Below are positions 28,823-36,600 of a stretch of 41,174 bases of DNA, piece after piece. Both the position numbers and the translations under genes were made by a program. The first letter of the stretch is position 1. Every line of letters starts with the position of its first letter. Below the pieces are notes generated by a model. It had not been told where the DNA came from, ran no database searches, and saw only the letters and a program-made list of their open reading frames with translations. Source of the DNA: Stenotrophomonas sp. YIM B06876 (GTDB lineage Bacteria > Pseudomonadota > Gammaproteobacteria > Xanthomonadales > Xanthomonadaceae); contig NZ_JAUJUJ010000006.1 in assembly GCF_030711595.1 (NCBI RefSeq), positions 1 through 41,174 of the forward strand. The letters are read 5' to 3'.

Positions 28823-29839
28823 TCAGGCCGGTTGGGCGTCGAACTGGCGGTGGTAACGGGTGGCTTCGGCCACTTCGTTCTTCGAGCCGAGGAACACCGG
28901 CACGCGCTGGTGCAGCTGGTCGGGGGCGATGTCGAGGATGCGCTCGCGGCCGTTGGTGGCGGCACCGCCAGCCTGTTCGACCAGCAGCGACATCGGATTG
29001 GCCTCGTACATCAGCCGCAGCTTGCCGGCCTTGCCCGGGTCCTTCCTGTCCCACGGATAGATGAAGATGCCGCCGCGGGTCAGGATGCGGTGCACGTCGG
29101 CCACCATCGAGGCGATCCAGCGCATGTTGAAGTTCTTGCCGCGCACGCCGTCGCTGCCGGCCAGCAGGTCGGCCACATACGCCTGCATCGGCGCTTCCCA
29201 ATGGCGCTGGTTGGACATGTTGATGGCGAATTCCTGGGTGTCGGCTGGAATCCGCATGCCGCGCTGGGTCAGCACGAACTCGCCGGTCTCGCGGTCCAGG
29301 GTGAAGGCGTGGGTGCCGTGGCCGACGGTCAGCACCAGCATCGTGCTCGGCCCGTAGATGCAGTAGCCGGCGGCCACCTGCTGCGTACCCGCCTGCAGGA
29401 AATGTTCATCCCCAGGGTTATCCACACCGGCCGGCGCGCGCAGCACCGAGAAGATGGTGCCGACGGAGACGTTGACGTCGATGTTGGAGCTGCCGTCCAG
29501 CGGGTCGAACAGCAGCAGGAAGTCGCCCTGCGGATATTCGGACGGTACCGGCTGGCTGTGGTCCATTTCTTCCGAGGCGCAGGCGGCCAGGTGGCCGCCC
29601 CAAGCGTTGGCTTCCAGCAGGATCTCGTTGGAGATCACGTCCAGCTTCTTCTGCGCTTCGCCCTGCACGTTGCCAGTGCCGGCATCGCCGAGCACGCCCC
29701 CCAAGGCGCCCTTGCTGACCGCAATCGAGATGCTGGTGCAGGCGCGGGCGACCACCGCCACCAGCTGGCGCAGGTCGGCGTTGATGCGTTCGGCATGCTG
29801 TTCTTCGATCAGGAAGCGGGTCAGCGAAGTACGGGACAT
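28823..29839 (-). CDS. fbp: fructose-1,6-bisphosphatase, class I
   Basis: Gluconeogenic enzyme, fructose-1,6-bisphosphate to fructose-6-phosphate, 338 residues as in class I enzymes. Metal-binding residues are clear: E90-E91 in ASEEMD, and [11 protein letters not shown] (D112, D115). The substrate-binding end is marked by [31 protein letters not shown] and the C-terminal [17 protein letters not shown] precedes the ATG. Its product sits at the junction of the Entner-Doudoroff products made by the kdgK-eda pair nearby. Confidence 0.98.
   Translation of the reverse strand: MSRTSLTRFLIEEQHAERINADLRQLVAVVARACTSISIAVSKGALGGVLGDAGTGNVQGEAQKKLDVISNEILLEANAWGGHLAACASEEMDHSQPVPSEYPQGDFLLLFDPLDGSSNIDVNVSVGTIFSVLRAPAGVDNPGDEHFLQAGTQQVAAGYCIYGPSTMLVLTVGHGTHAFTLDRETGEFVLTQRGMRIPADTQEFAINMSNQRHWEAPMQAYVADLLAGSDGVRGKNFNMRWIASMVADVHRILTRGGIFIYPWDRKDPGKAGKLRLMYEANPMSLLVEQAGGAATNGRERILDIAPDQLHQRVPVFLGSKNEVAEATRYHRQFDAQPA
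29418..29426 (+). other. perfect DnaA box inside fbp
   Basis: TTATCCACA on the plus strand, within coding sequence. Confidence 0.3.
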
Positions 29840-30147
29840 GGTCGGGAGCTACCTTGAGTCAGAAGGATCGCTATTGTCGCGGCTTGTGCCGGGCTTTACG
29901 AGGCGGGGCCAGGCAGGGTCCGGTTGTGGACAACTTCTGGCAGCGTGCCGCTTTGCGGCGCGGCCTCACCAAGGCGAAAGCTTCCGGGATGGAGGGCGGT
30001 ATCCCACGTGCGCGCGAGCCGGCCGGCGCCCTCGTCCGCCGATAGGCAGGGCCCCCTTCTCCCGCGTGCGGGCGAAGGGTGTGCCGCCTGGCAAGTTATC
30101 CACATTCCTTCGCTGCGGGTGCATCACGATGGCCGGACCACGGACCC
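29840..30147. other. gap upstream of fbp
   Basis: Should carry the fbp promoter; ACAATA about 35 nt before the ATG on the minus strand is a candidate -10 without a good -35. It also holds a perfect DnaA box (30096-30104) and a near-perfect one, TGTGGACAA, around 29926. No gene is supported. Confidence 0.4.
30096..30104 (+). other. perfect DnaA box upstream of fbp
   Basis: TTATCCACA in non-coding DNA between the fbp start and the aminotransferase terminator. Confidence 0.35.
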
Positions 30148-30178
30148 AAAAAAAAGCCCGGGATTGCGCCCGGGCTTT
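30148..30178 (-). terminator. intrinsic terminator of the aminotransferase gene
   Basis: On the minus strand a perfect 10-bp stem AAAGCCCGGG/CCCGGGCTTT (30153-30162 with 30169-30178) with a 6-nt loop, ending in a run of eight T (plus-strand A 30148-30155). It lies 25 nt after the stop codon. Confidence 0.9.
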
Positions 30179-30202
30179 GAGCTGCGCGATGGTGCCGCCG
30201 GA

Positions 30203-31405
30203 TCAGCCGCGGCTGACCTCGTAGACCGCCTTGGCCACGTAGTCCAGGTTGCTCTGGCTCAGCGCGGCCACGCAGATGCGGCCGGTGCCCACGGCGTAGA
30301 TCCCGTACTGGTCACGCAGCGTATCCACCTGCGCCTTGCTCAGGCCCGAGTACGAGAACATGCCGGCCTGCTGCTGGATGAAACCGAATTCCGGCGCGCC
30401 CAGCGCGGCCAGCCTGGCCACCATGCCGGCACGCAGGGCGTGGATGCGCTCGCGCATCTCGGTCAGCTCCGCTTCCCACATGGCACGCAGCTCGGTGCTG
30501 TTGAGCACGCCGGAGACCAGCGCCGCGCCATGGGTGGACGGGCTGGAATAGATGGTGCGGATGATGCGCTTGACCTGCGACTGCACCGCCCTGGTCGAGG
30601 CCGCGTCCGGGCCCACCACCGACAACGCGCCGATGCGCTCGCCATACAGCGAGAACGACTTGGAGTACGAATTGGCGACCACGAAGCTGTCGATGCCGGC
30701 TTCGGCCACGATGCGCACGGCCGCGCCGTCCTGCGCGATGCCCTTGTCGAAACCCTGGTAGGCCATGTCGATGAACGGGAACAGCTGGCGATCCTTCATC
30801 AGCGCGGCCACCTGCTGCCATTGCTCGACCGTGAGGTCGGCACCGGTCGGGTTGTGGCAGCAGGCGTGCAGCAGCACCACGGTGCCCGGCTGCAGCTTCT
30901 GCAGGTCGGCCAGCATGCCGGCGAAATCCAGGCCATGGCGGGCGGCGTCGAAATAGGTGTAATCGACCATGGCGAAACCGGCGGCGCCGAACACGGCGCG
31001 ATGGTTTTCCCAGCTCGGGTTGCTGATCGCGACGGTGGCGTGCGGCAGCAGCTTCTTGAGCAGGTCCGCGCCCACGCGCAGCGCACCGCTGCCGCCGATG
31101 GTCTGCGAGGTGGCGACGCGGCCGGCGGCAATCAGCTCCGAACCTTCACCGAACACCAGTTTCTGCGTGGCCTGGGTGTAGGCCGGCAAGCCGTCGATCG
31201 GCAGGTAACCCCGCGGTTTGGCTTCGGCCGCCAGCTGCTGTTCGATCTGCTTGACCGCGCGCAGCAGCGGAATCCGGCCGTTTTCGTCGTAATAGATGCC
31301 CACGCCAAGGTTGACCTTGGTCGAGCGGCTGTCGGCGTTGTATGCCTCGGTCAAACCCAGGATCGGATCACCTGGAACCTGTTCCACGTTTGCAAAGAAG
31401 GACAC
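30203..31405 (-). CDS. tyrB: aromatic/aspartate aminotransferase
   Basis: PLP-dependent class I aminotransferase, 400 residues (E. coli AspC 396, TyrB 397). With the GTG start the protein begins as the family does, (M)SFFANVEQVPGDPILGLTEAYN. The PLP Lys249 is in NSYSKSFSLYGERIG, D213 in FIDMAYQGF and the HNPTG motif at 184-188. An in-frame ATG at 31453 would add 16 residues without homology. It probably moves amino groups between aromatic amino acids or aspartate and 2-oxoglutarate; whether it is closer to TyrB or AspC cannot be decided by eye. Single gene with its own terminator. Confidence 0.9.
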   Translation of the reverse strand: MSFFANVEQVPGDPILGLTEAYNADSRSTKVNLGVGIYYDENGRIPLLRAVKQIEQQLAAEAKPRGYLPIDGLPAYTQATQKLVFGEGSELIAAGRVATSQTIGGSGALRVGADLLKKLLPHATVAISNPSWENHRAVFGAAGFAMVDYTYFDAARHGLDFAGMLADLQKLQPGTVVLLHACCHNPTGADLTVEQWQQVAALMKDRQLFPFIDMAYQGFDKGIAQDGAAVRIVAEAGIDSFVVANSYSKSFSLYGERIGALSVVGPDAASTRAVQSQVKRIIRTIYSSPSTHGAALVSGVLNSTELRAMWEAELTEMRERIHALRAGMVARLAALGAPEFGFIQQQAGMFSYSGLSKAQVDTLRDQYGIYAVGTGRICVAALSQSNLDYVAKAVYEVSRG

Positions 31406-31574
31406 GGCGATAACTCGTTGAGTGGCGGGAGTGGCGGATTCGGCCCGGGTCACGCGGTACTGACCGAAACCCGGTCATCCTATCAGGCCACACGTCCGGC
31501 GACCGCGCGATCGCGCAAGGCGCCTGCGGCGGCCGCGGCTATCATCAGGCTGCCTCAACGGGGAACGTCCACGC

Positions 31575-33704
31575 ATGCCAAAACCGGTCTCAAGGCTGCT
31601 GTGCGCCGGCGTGTTGCTGGGCCTGGCCCTGCCCGCCCCGGCACAGGTGGCGGCCCCCTCGCCGGTGTCGACGCTGCCGGCGGTACAGGTGCAGGCCGCG
31701 CGGGTGCGGGCGGTGGATGATTTCGAACTGCCGGCGTCGCTCACCACGGTGCAGGAGATCGGCCAGGGCAATGGCCGCGGGGCGCAGGTTTCCGAAGCGC
31801 TGGCCGGGATTCCCGGGCTGCTGGCGCGCGACCGGCAGAATTATGCCCAGGACACCCAGTTGTCGATCCGCGGCTTCGGCGCGCGTTCCAGCTTTGGCGT
31901 GCGCGGGGTGCGGCTGCTGGCCGATGGTGTGCCGGCGACCATGCCCGATGGCCAGGGCCAGCTGTCGCATTTCAATTTGCTCGGCGCCGATCGTATCGAG
32001 GTGCTGCGCGGGCCGTTCTCGGCGCTGTATGGCAACTCCTCCGGCGGCGTGGTGCAGCTGTGGAGTGCCGACGGCCAGGCCGGCGATCCGTGGCGGCTGC
32101 GCAGCAGTGTCGGCAGCGACAACGCCGTGGTCACCGGGCTGCAGCTCAAGGGCCGCGAAGGCGACGTGCATTACAACGTGGCCGCCAGCCATATCCGCAC
32201 CGATGGCTGGCGCGAGCACAGTGCGGCGCGGCGTGAATCGCTCAACGCCCGCTTCGGCGTGGAATTGGCGCCGGGGCGGCGGCTGGAGCTGCTGTTCAAC
32301 CATTTCGACGCGCCCCACGCGCAGGACCCGTTGGGCCTGAGCCGTGAACAGCTGCGCGCTGATCCGCGCCAGGCTACGGCGGTGGCCACGCAGTACAACA
32401 CCCGCAAATCCGCGCGGCAGTCACAGGCCGGTGCGGTGTTCACCGCACAGCGGGAGCAGCACACGCTGCGGTGGATGGGCTATGCCGGAACCCGCGCGGT
32501 GGAACAGTTCCTGGCGATTCCGCCGGCCCCGCAGAACCATCCGCTGCACTCCGGCGGGGTGATCGGTCTGGACAGCGATTACGGCGGGATCGACGCGCGC
32601 TGGGCCTGGCAGGGGCAACTGGCCGGGCGTCCGTTGGAGCTGGTGGCCGGGGCCAATGCCGACCGCCAGCGCCAGCACCGCCGCGGCTACGAGAACTTCG
32701 TCGGCGCGCAGCTGGGCGTCAAAGGCCGGCTGCGTCGTGACCAGCTCGACCGGGTGCAGAACGTGGACCAGTTCGTGCAGCTGTGGTGGCAGCTGGCTGC
32801 GCGCTGGTCGGCGCTGGCCGGGGCGCGCCACAGCCAGGTGCGCTTCCGTTCCGCCGACCGTTACCTCGCCGCCGGCAATCCCGATGACAGTGGCCGCCGT
32901 GGTTACGCCGCCACTACCCCGGTGGCCGGCCTGGTGTTCCGCGCCAGCGACGCGTTGCGCCTGTATGCCTCGGCCGGGCGCGGGTTTGAAACCCCGACCT
33001 TCAACGAACTGGGCTACCGCGCCGATGGGGCGGCCGGCCTGGCGCTGGATCTGGGCGCAGCGCGCAGCCGCAATATGGAACTGGGCGGCAAATGGCGTCG
33101 GCACAGCGGCGCGCATGCGGAGCTGGCGCTGTTCCGCGCCGATACCGACGATGAACTGGCCGTGGCGTCCAACCTCAATGGCCGCAGCACCTATCGCAAC
33201 ATCGGCCGCACCCGTCGCCAGGGGGTGGAAGCCGGCTATGTGCAGCCGCTGGGTGGGCACGCCCAGCTGCAGCTGGCGTGGACCTTTATCGAGGCCAACG
33301 TGCGCCAGGGTTATCTGGCCTGCGCCGGCAGCGGCTGCACCACGCCGGACACCCGGGTGGCCGCCGGTACGCGGTTGCCGGGGGTACCGCGCCAGCAGCT
33401 GTTCGCGCGTTGGCAGTGGCAGCCGCGTGCCTGGCAGTTCGCCACCGAGGTGGTTGCCGCCAGCGATACCGGGATCAACGATGCGGCCACCGCGACCGCC
33501 CCGGGCCATGCGTTGCTGAATCTGGAAGCGTCGCGGGAATGGGCGGCCGCCGCCGGTGCGCTGCGCCTGTTTGCCCGCATCGACAATGCGCTGGACCGGC
33601 GTTACATCGGCTCGGTGATCGTCAACGACGGCAACCAGCGCTATTTCGAACCGGGCCCGGGGCGTGGTGGCAGCGTCGGCCTGCAATGGCAATGGGCGCG
33701 CTGA
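31575..33704 (+). CDS. TonB-dependent outer-membrane receptor
   Basis: A 709-residue receptor with a signal peptide cleaved near APAQ (about residue 24), a TonB-box-like segment (VSTLPAVQVQAARV), a plug domain with DTQLSIRGFGARSSFGVRGVRLLADGVP (two motifs: LSIRGFGAR and VRLLADGVPA) and RIEVLRGPFSALYG, and a 22-strand barrel ending in WQWAR, a variant of the usual aromatic terminus. The plug resembles ferric-siderophore or iron-citrate (FecA-like) receptors, but the substrate is not identifiable; no Fur box or FecI/FecR pair is seen. It would depend on the TonB-ExbBD system at 21078-23475. Confidence 0.9.
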   Translation: MPKPVSRLLCAGVLLGLALPAPAQVAAPSPVSTLPAVQVQAARVRAVDDFELPASLTTVQEIGQGNGRGAQVSEALAGIPGLLARDRQNYAQDTQLSIRGFGARSSFGVRGVRLLADGVPATMPDGQGQLSHFNLLGADRIEVLRGPFSALYGNSSGGVVQLWSADGQAGDPWRLRSSVGSDNAVVTGLQLKGREGDVHYNVAASHIRTDGWREHSAARRESLNARFGVELAPGRRLELLFNHFDAPHAQDPLGLSREQLRADPRQATAVATQYNTRKSARQSQAGAVFTAQREQHTLRWMGYAGTRAVEQFLAIPPAPQNHPLHSGGVIGLDSDYGGIDARWAWQGQLAGRPLELVAGANADRQRQHRRGYENFVGAQLGVKGRLRRDQLDRVQNVDQFVQLWWQLAARWSALAGARHSQVRFRSADRYLAAGNPDDSGRRGYAATTPVAGLVFRASDALRLYASAGRGFETPTFNELGYRADGAAGLALDLGAARSRNMELGGKWRRHSGAHAELALFRADTDDELAVASNLNGRSTYRNIGRTRRQGVEAGYVQPLGGHAQLQLAWTFIEANVRQGYLACAGSGCTTPDTRVAAGTRLPGVPRQQLFARWQWQPRAWQFATEVVAASDTGINDAATATAPGHALLNLEASREWAAAAGALRLFARIDNALDRRYIGSVIVNDGNQRYFEPGPGRGGSVGLQWQWAR

Positions 33705-33718
33705 CTCGCCACCGTGGA

Positions 33719-34042
<324 letters not shown>

Positions 34043-34177
34043 CTATCAAGATGAGTTGCAACTACAGCGCCATCGCCGTTAACGCGCCGCGAACCGGACG
34101 CCGTGCACGCAGTTGTCACCGACCACTAACGTGGGCGGCGTTAAAGCTGTCACCCGCCCAATGCCGGAGTCGCGGCT

Positions 34178-34570
34178 ATGCAACGCCTGGAACGCCGCAC
34201 CACGTTCTCGTTGTTCAACGCCCATCTGGACCCGCGGCCGGCACGCCGCCTGCGATTGCGCCGGCTGGCGGAGGCCAACGCGGTGGCGCAGGATTTCCTG
34301 CAATACAGCCTGGATGACTACGATCGCCGCCGCACCCATGGCGCTGCCACCTGGCGCGATCTGTGCCCGGCATACGCCTTCGCCCTGAGCAGCCATTCAG
34401 CGGACTGGCCGCGCGGCAGTGCCGATATCGACGATGAGCTGGCGGCGCACTGGGAACTGGTGCGCGGCGAGTCGCGGCTGGAATGGCGGCAGGCGCGCGC
34501 GGTGGTGGAAGATGCCTGGCGCGCGTTGGACCATATGCCCGTCGCGGCGATACGCCATTGCAGGCAATGA
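34178..34570 (+). CDS. conserved-looking hypothetical protein
   Basis: A 130-residue cytoplasmic protein without signal or membrane segment: basic in the first 40 residues, acidic and aromatic after, with WRDLCPAYAFALSSH and RLEWRQARAVVEDAWRAL. The GC-rich third positions and several tryptophans indicate a real gene. GGAG lies about 10 nt before the ATG. I do not recognise the family; it could interact with a membrane-stress or small general-stress protein set, but nothing here shows it. Confidence 0.65.
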   Translation: MQRLERRTTFSLFNAHLDPRPARRLRLRRLAEANAVAQDFLQYSLDDYDRRRTHGAATWRDLCPAYAFALSSHSADWPRGSADIDDELAAHWELVRGESRLEWRQARAVVEDAWRALDHMPVAAIRHCRQ

Positions 34571-34687
34571 CGGCGCGCAGCGTCGGGTAGCCAGCGCTGC
34601 CGTTTGCCGGGCGGCGTGTCGCGATCACACAAACGCAACGCCGCGCCACGGTGCGAAACGTCCGCCGCCGTGGCAGATGGCTGGCGC

Positions 34688-35326
34688 TTATCCGGCGAGC
34701 GTTGCCGCCTCGCGCGCCAGCTGCTCGATGCCTGCCCAGTCCCGCGCCTGCACCCGTTCACGCGTGGTCAACCACGATCCGCCCACGCACAGCACGTTGG
34801 GCAGGTGCAGGAACTGGCGTGCGGTCTGCGCGCTGATGCCGCCGGTGGGGCAGAAGCGCACCTCGCCGAACGGGCCGTTCCAGGCCGACAGCATGGCCGC
34901 GCCCCCGGCCTGCACCGCCGGGAAGAACTTGAACGTATCCAGCCCCTGCTCCAGCCCGCGCATCAGTTCCGACGAGGTCGCCACGCCGGGCAGGAATGCC
35001 ATGTCGGTATCGCGGGCGGCGGCGTAAAGCCGGTCGGTGGCGCCGGGGGACACCGCAAAGCGGCCGCCGGCGTGCTTGAGCTGTTCCATCTGCGCGGCGG
35101 TGAGCACGGTGCCGGCGCCGATCACGGCCTCGGGCACGGCCTGGACCATCGCCTCGATCGCGGCCATCGCCGCGGGCGTGCGCAACGTCACCTCGATCAC
35201 CGGCAGGCCCCCGTTGAACAGCGCCTGCGCCACCTGCACCGCGTCATCGATGTCTTCCGGGGTGAACACCGGAATCACCGGGGCGAGTTTGAGGACCGCA
35301 CGCACGCGGGGATCAGCGCCTGACAT
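34688..35326 (-). CDS. eda: KDPG aldolase (2-dehydro-3-deoxyphosphogluconate aldolase)
   Basis: Cleaves 2-keto-3-deoxy-6-phosphogluconate to pyruvate and glyceraldehyde-3-phosphate. The 212-residue TIM barrel has E45 and R49 in VIEVTLRT, the GAGTVL motif, the Schiff-base Lys133 in FKFFPA, and the phosphate-binding CPTGG (159-163). Its start overlaps the end of kdgK by 14 nt, so both are one operon. The pair converts free KDG, as arises from pectin, alginate or other uronate degradation; edd is not nearby. Confidence 0.97.
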   Translation of the reverse strand: MSGADPRVRAVLKLAPVIPVFTPEDIDDAVQVAQALFNGGLPVIEVTLRTPAAMAAIEAMVQAVPEAVIGAGTVLTAAQMEQLKHAGGRFAVSPGATDRLYAAARDTDMAFLPGVATSSELMRGLEQGLDTFKFFPAVQAGGAAMLSAWNGPFGEVRFCPTGGISAQTARQFLHLPNVLCVGGSWLTTRERVQARDWAGIEQLAREAATLAG

Positions 35327-36335
35327 CGAATTTTCCTTCGCCCACCAGGGCCAGTACGTCGGCCACGCCGACCGGGTTGAAATCGCCGGGAATGGAATGC
35401 TTCAGGCAGCCGGCGGCCAGCCCGAAACGGATCGTGGCCTCGGCATCGAAGCCCTCGATCAGGCCATGCAACACCCCGGCAGCAAAGGCGTCACCGCCGC
35501 CGATGCGGTCCACGATGCCGGTGAGCTCTTCGGCCGGCGCCAGCGCGCGGATGCCGTCGCGACCGAGCAGCATCGCCCCCAGCGAGTGGTGGCCGACATT
35601 GTGCGCGGTGCGCTGGGTGCAGGCCATGTAGTGCAGGCGCGGGAACGCGGCAAAGGCCAGCGCCGCGGCGGCGTCTACCCGCGCCTGCGCGTCGGCCTGC
35701 GGAAACTGTCCACCCAGCACCACGCCGATGTCGCGGTAGTCGGCAAACACGATGTACGCGCAGTCGAACAGATCACGCAGGATCGCCTTGGCATCGCCGC
35801 CCCAGCGTTCCCACAGCTTGGGCCGGAAGTTGCCATCAAACGACACCTTGATGCCCATTGCCACCGCCGCGCGCGCGGCCGCCAGGGTGGCCTGCGCCGC
35901 CTCCGGGCCCAGCGCTGGGTTGACCCCCGACAGGTGCAGCCACTGCGCGCCCTGCAGCAGCAGCGGCCAGTCGTAGCTGTCGGCCGCGGCGCTGGCGAAG
36001 GCCGAGTCGGCGCGGTCATAGACCACCTCGCTGGGCCGGTGGCCGGCGCCGGTGGTCAGGAAATACAGGCCCATGCGGCCGGCGCTGCGGCGCACGCGCG
36101 AGGTGTCCAGCCCGTGCCGGCGCAGCTCACCGGTCACCGCCGCGCCGAGCGGGTTGTCGGCGACCACGCTGACCATCGCCACGGCATGACCGAAATGGGC
36201 CAGGGAAACGCCGACGTTGGCCTCGGCACCGCCGGCATGCACCTCCAACCGCGGCGATTGCAGCAGCAGCTGGTTGCCGGGGGCACCGAGCCGCAGCAGC
36301 AGTTCGCCAAAACAGACCACACGGGTATGACTCAT
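35313..36335 (-). CDS. kdgK: 2-keto-3-deoxygluconate kinase
   Basis: PfkB-family sugar kinase, 340 residues, phosphorylating 2-keto-3-deoxygluconate to KDPG, the substrate of the eda product. N-terminal CFGELLLRL and GGAEANVGVSLAHFG motifs bind sugar; the C-terminal DRIGGGDAFAAG holds the catalytic Asp282 and anion hole. The ATG at 36335 has a strong GAGGAG ribosome site; an ATG 45 nt upstream is unlikely. It diverges from the TonB-dependent receptor, and an operator-like sequence lies 48 nt before the start. Confidence 0.95.
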   Translation of the reverse strand: MSHTRVVCFGELLLRLGAPGNQLLLQSPRLEVHAGGAEANVGVSLAHFGHAVAMVSVVADNPLGAAVTGELRRHGLDTSRVRRSAGRMGLYFLTTGAGHRPSEVVYDRADSAFASAAADSYDWPLLLQGAQWLHLSGVNPALGPEAAQATLAAARAAVAMGIKVSFDGNFRPKLWERWGGDAKAILRDLFDCAYIVFADYRDIGVVLGGQFPQADAQARVDAAAALAFAAFPRLHYMACTQRTAHNVGHHSLGAMLLGRDGIRALAPAEELTGIVDRIGGGDAFAAGVLHGLIEGFDAEATIRFGLAAGCLKHSIPGDFNPVGVADVLALVGEGKFDVRR

Positions 36336-36382
36336 GGGACTCCTCGTCGCTGTCGACAGTGGGGAATGATCGCATGGCAATT

Positions 36383-36396
36383 GGCCAGCGGTGTCA
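36383..36396 (-). promoter_or_regulatory. LacI-type operator candidate, kdgK side
   Basis: On the minus strand TGACACCGCTGGCC fits the LacI-family half-site pattern TGnCAnCGnTGnCA at all fixed positions but the last. It is part of a 17-nt repeat (36381-36397) found again at 36527-36543 with one change. A TAGAAT (36396-36401, minus strand) overlaps its edge and could be a -10. Confidence 0.5.
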
Positions 36397-36528
36397 TTCT
36401 AGCCTTGCCGCCCTGGGCGGAGCCGGTTTCACAGGGTCAAACCTCGACGGCGCAGTGCTTTCGACCAATGGCGGCGGCTGTTGCAGTGCAAGATGCCTGA
36501 CCCGATTCCAACTGTTAACGTCGCGTTT

Positions 36529-36542
36529 GGCTAGCGGTGTCA
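36529..36542 (-). promoter_or_regulatory. LacI-type operator candidate, receptor side
   Basis: Second copy, TGACACCGCTAGCC on the minus strand, differing by one base from the first. It lies 58 nt before the receptor ATG, close to AT-rich CATAAATAAC that could contain the receptor -10. Confidence 0.5.
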
Positions 36543-36600
36543 TCCGCGTGACCTCATAAATAACAGCAGTCACATGTAGGACCTTGGGAGAGGGAAAAAC

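Noticed and set aside
31380..31395. Fourth parS-like site, TGTTCCACGT, upstream of the aminotransferase
   Set aside because: Only the left half matches; the right half reads TTGCAA in place of GGAACA, so the palindrome is lost.
29924..31720. 598-codon plus-strand frame across the aminotransferase gene
   Set aside because: Shadow frame, His/Gly/Ala/Arg-rich with no family; the minus strand has the complete enzyme.
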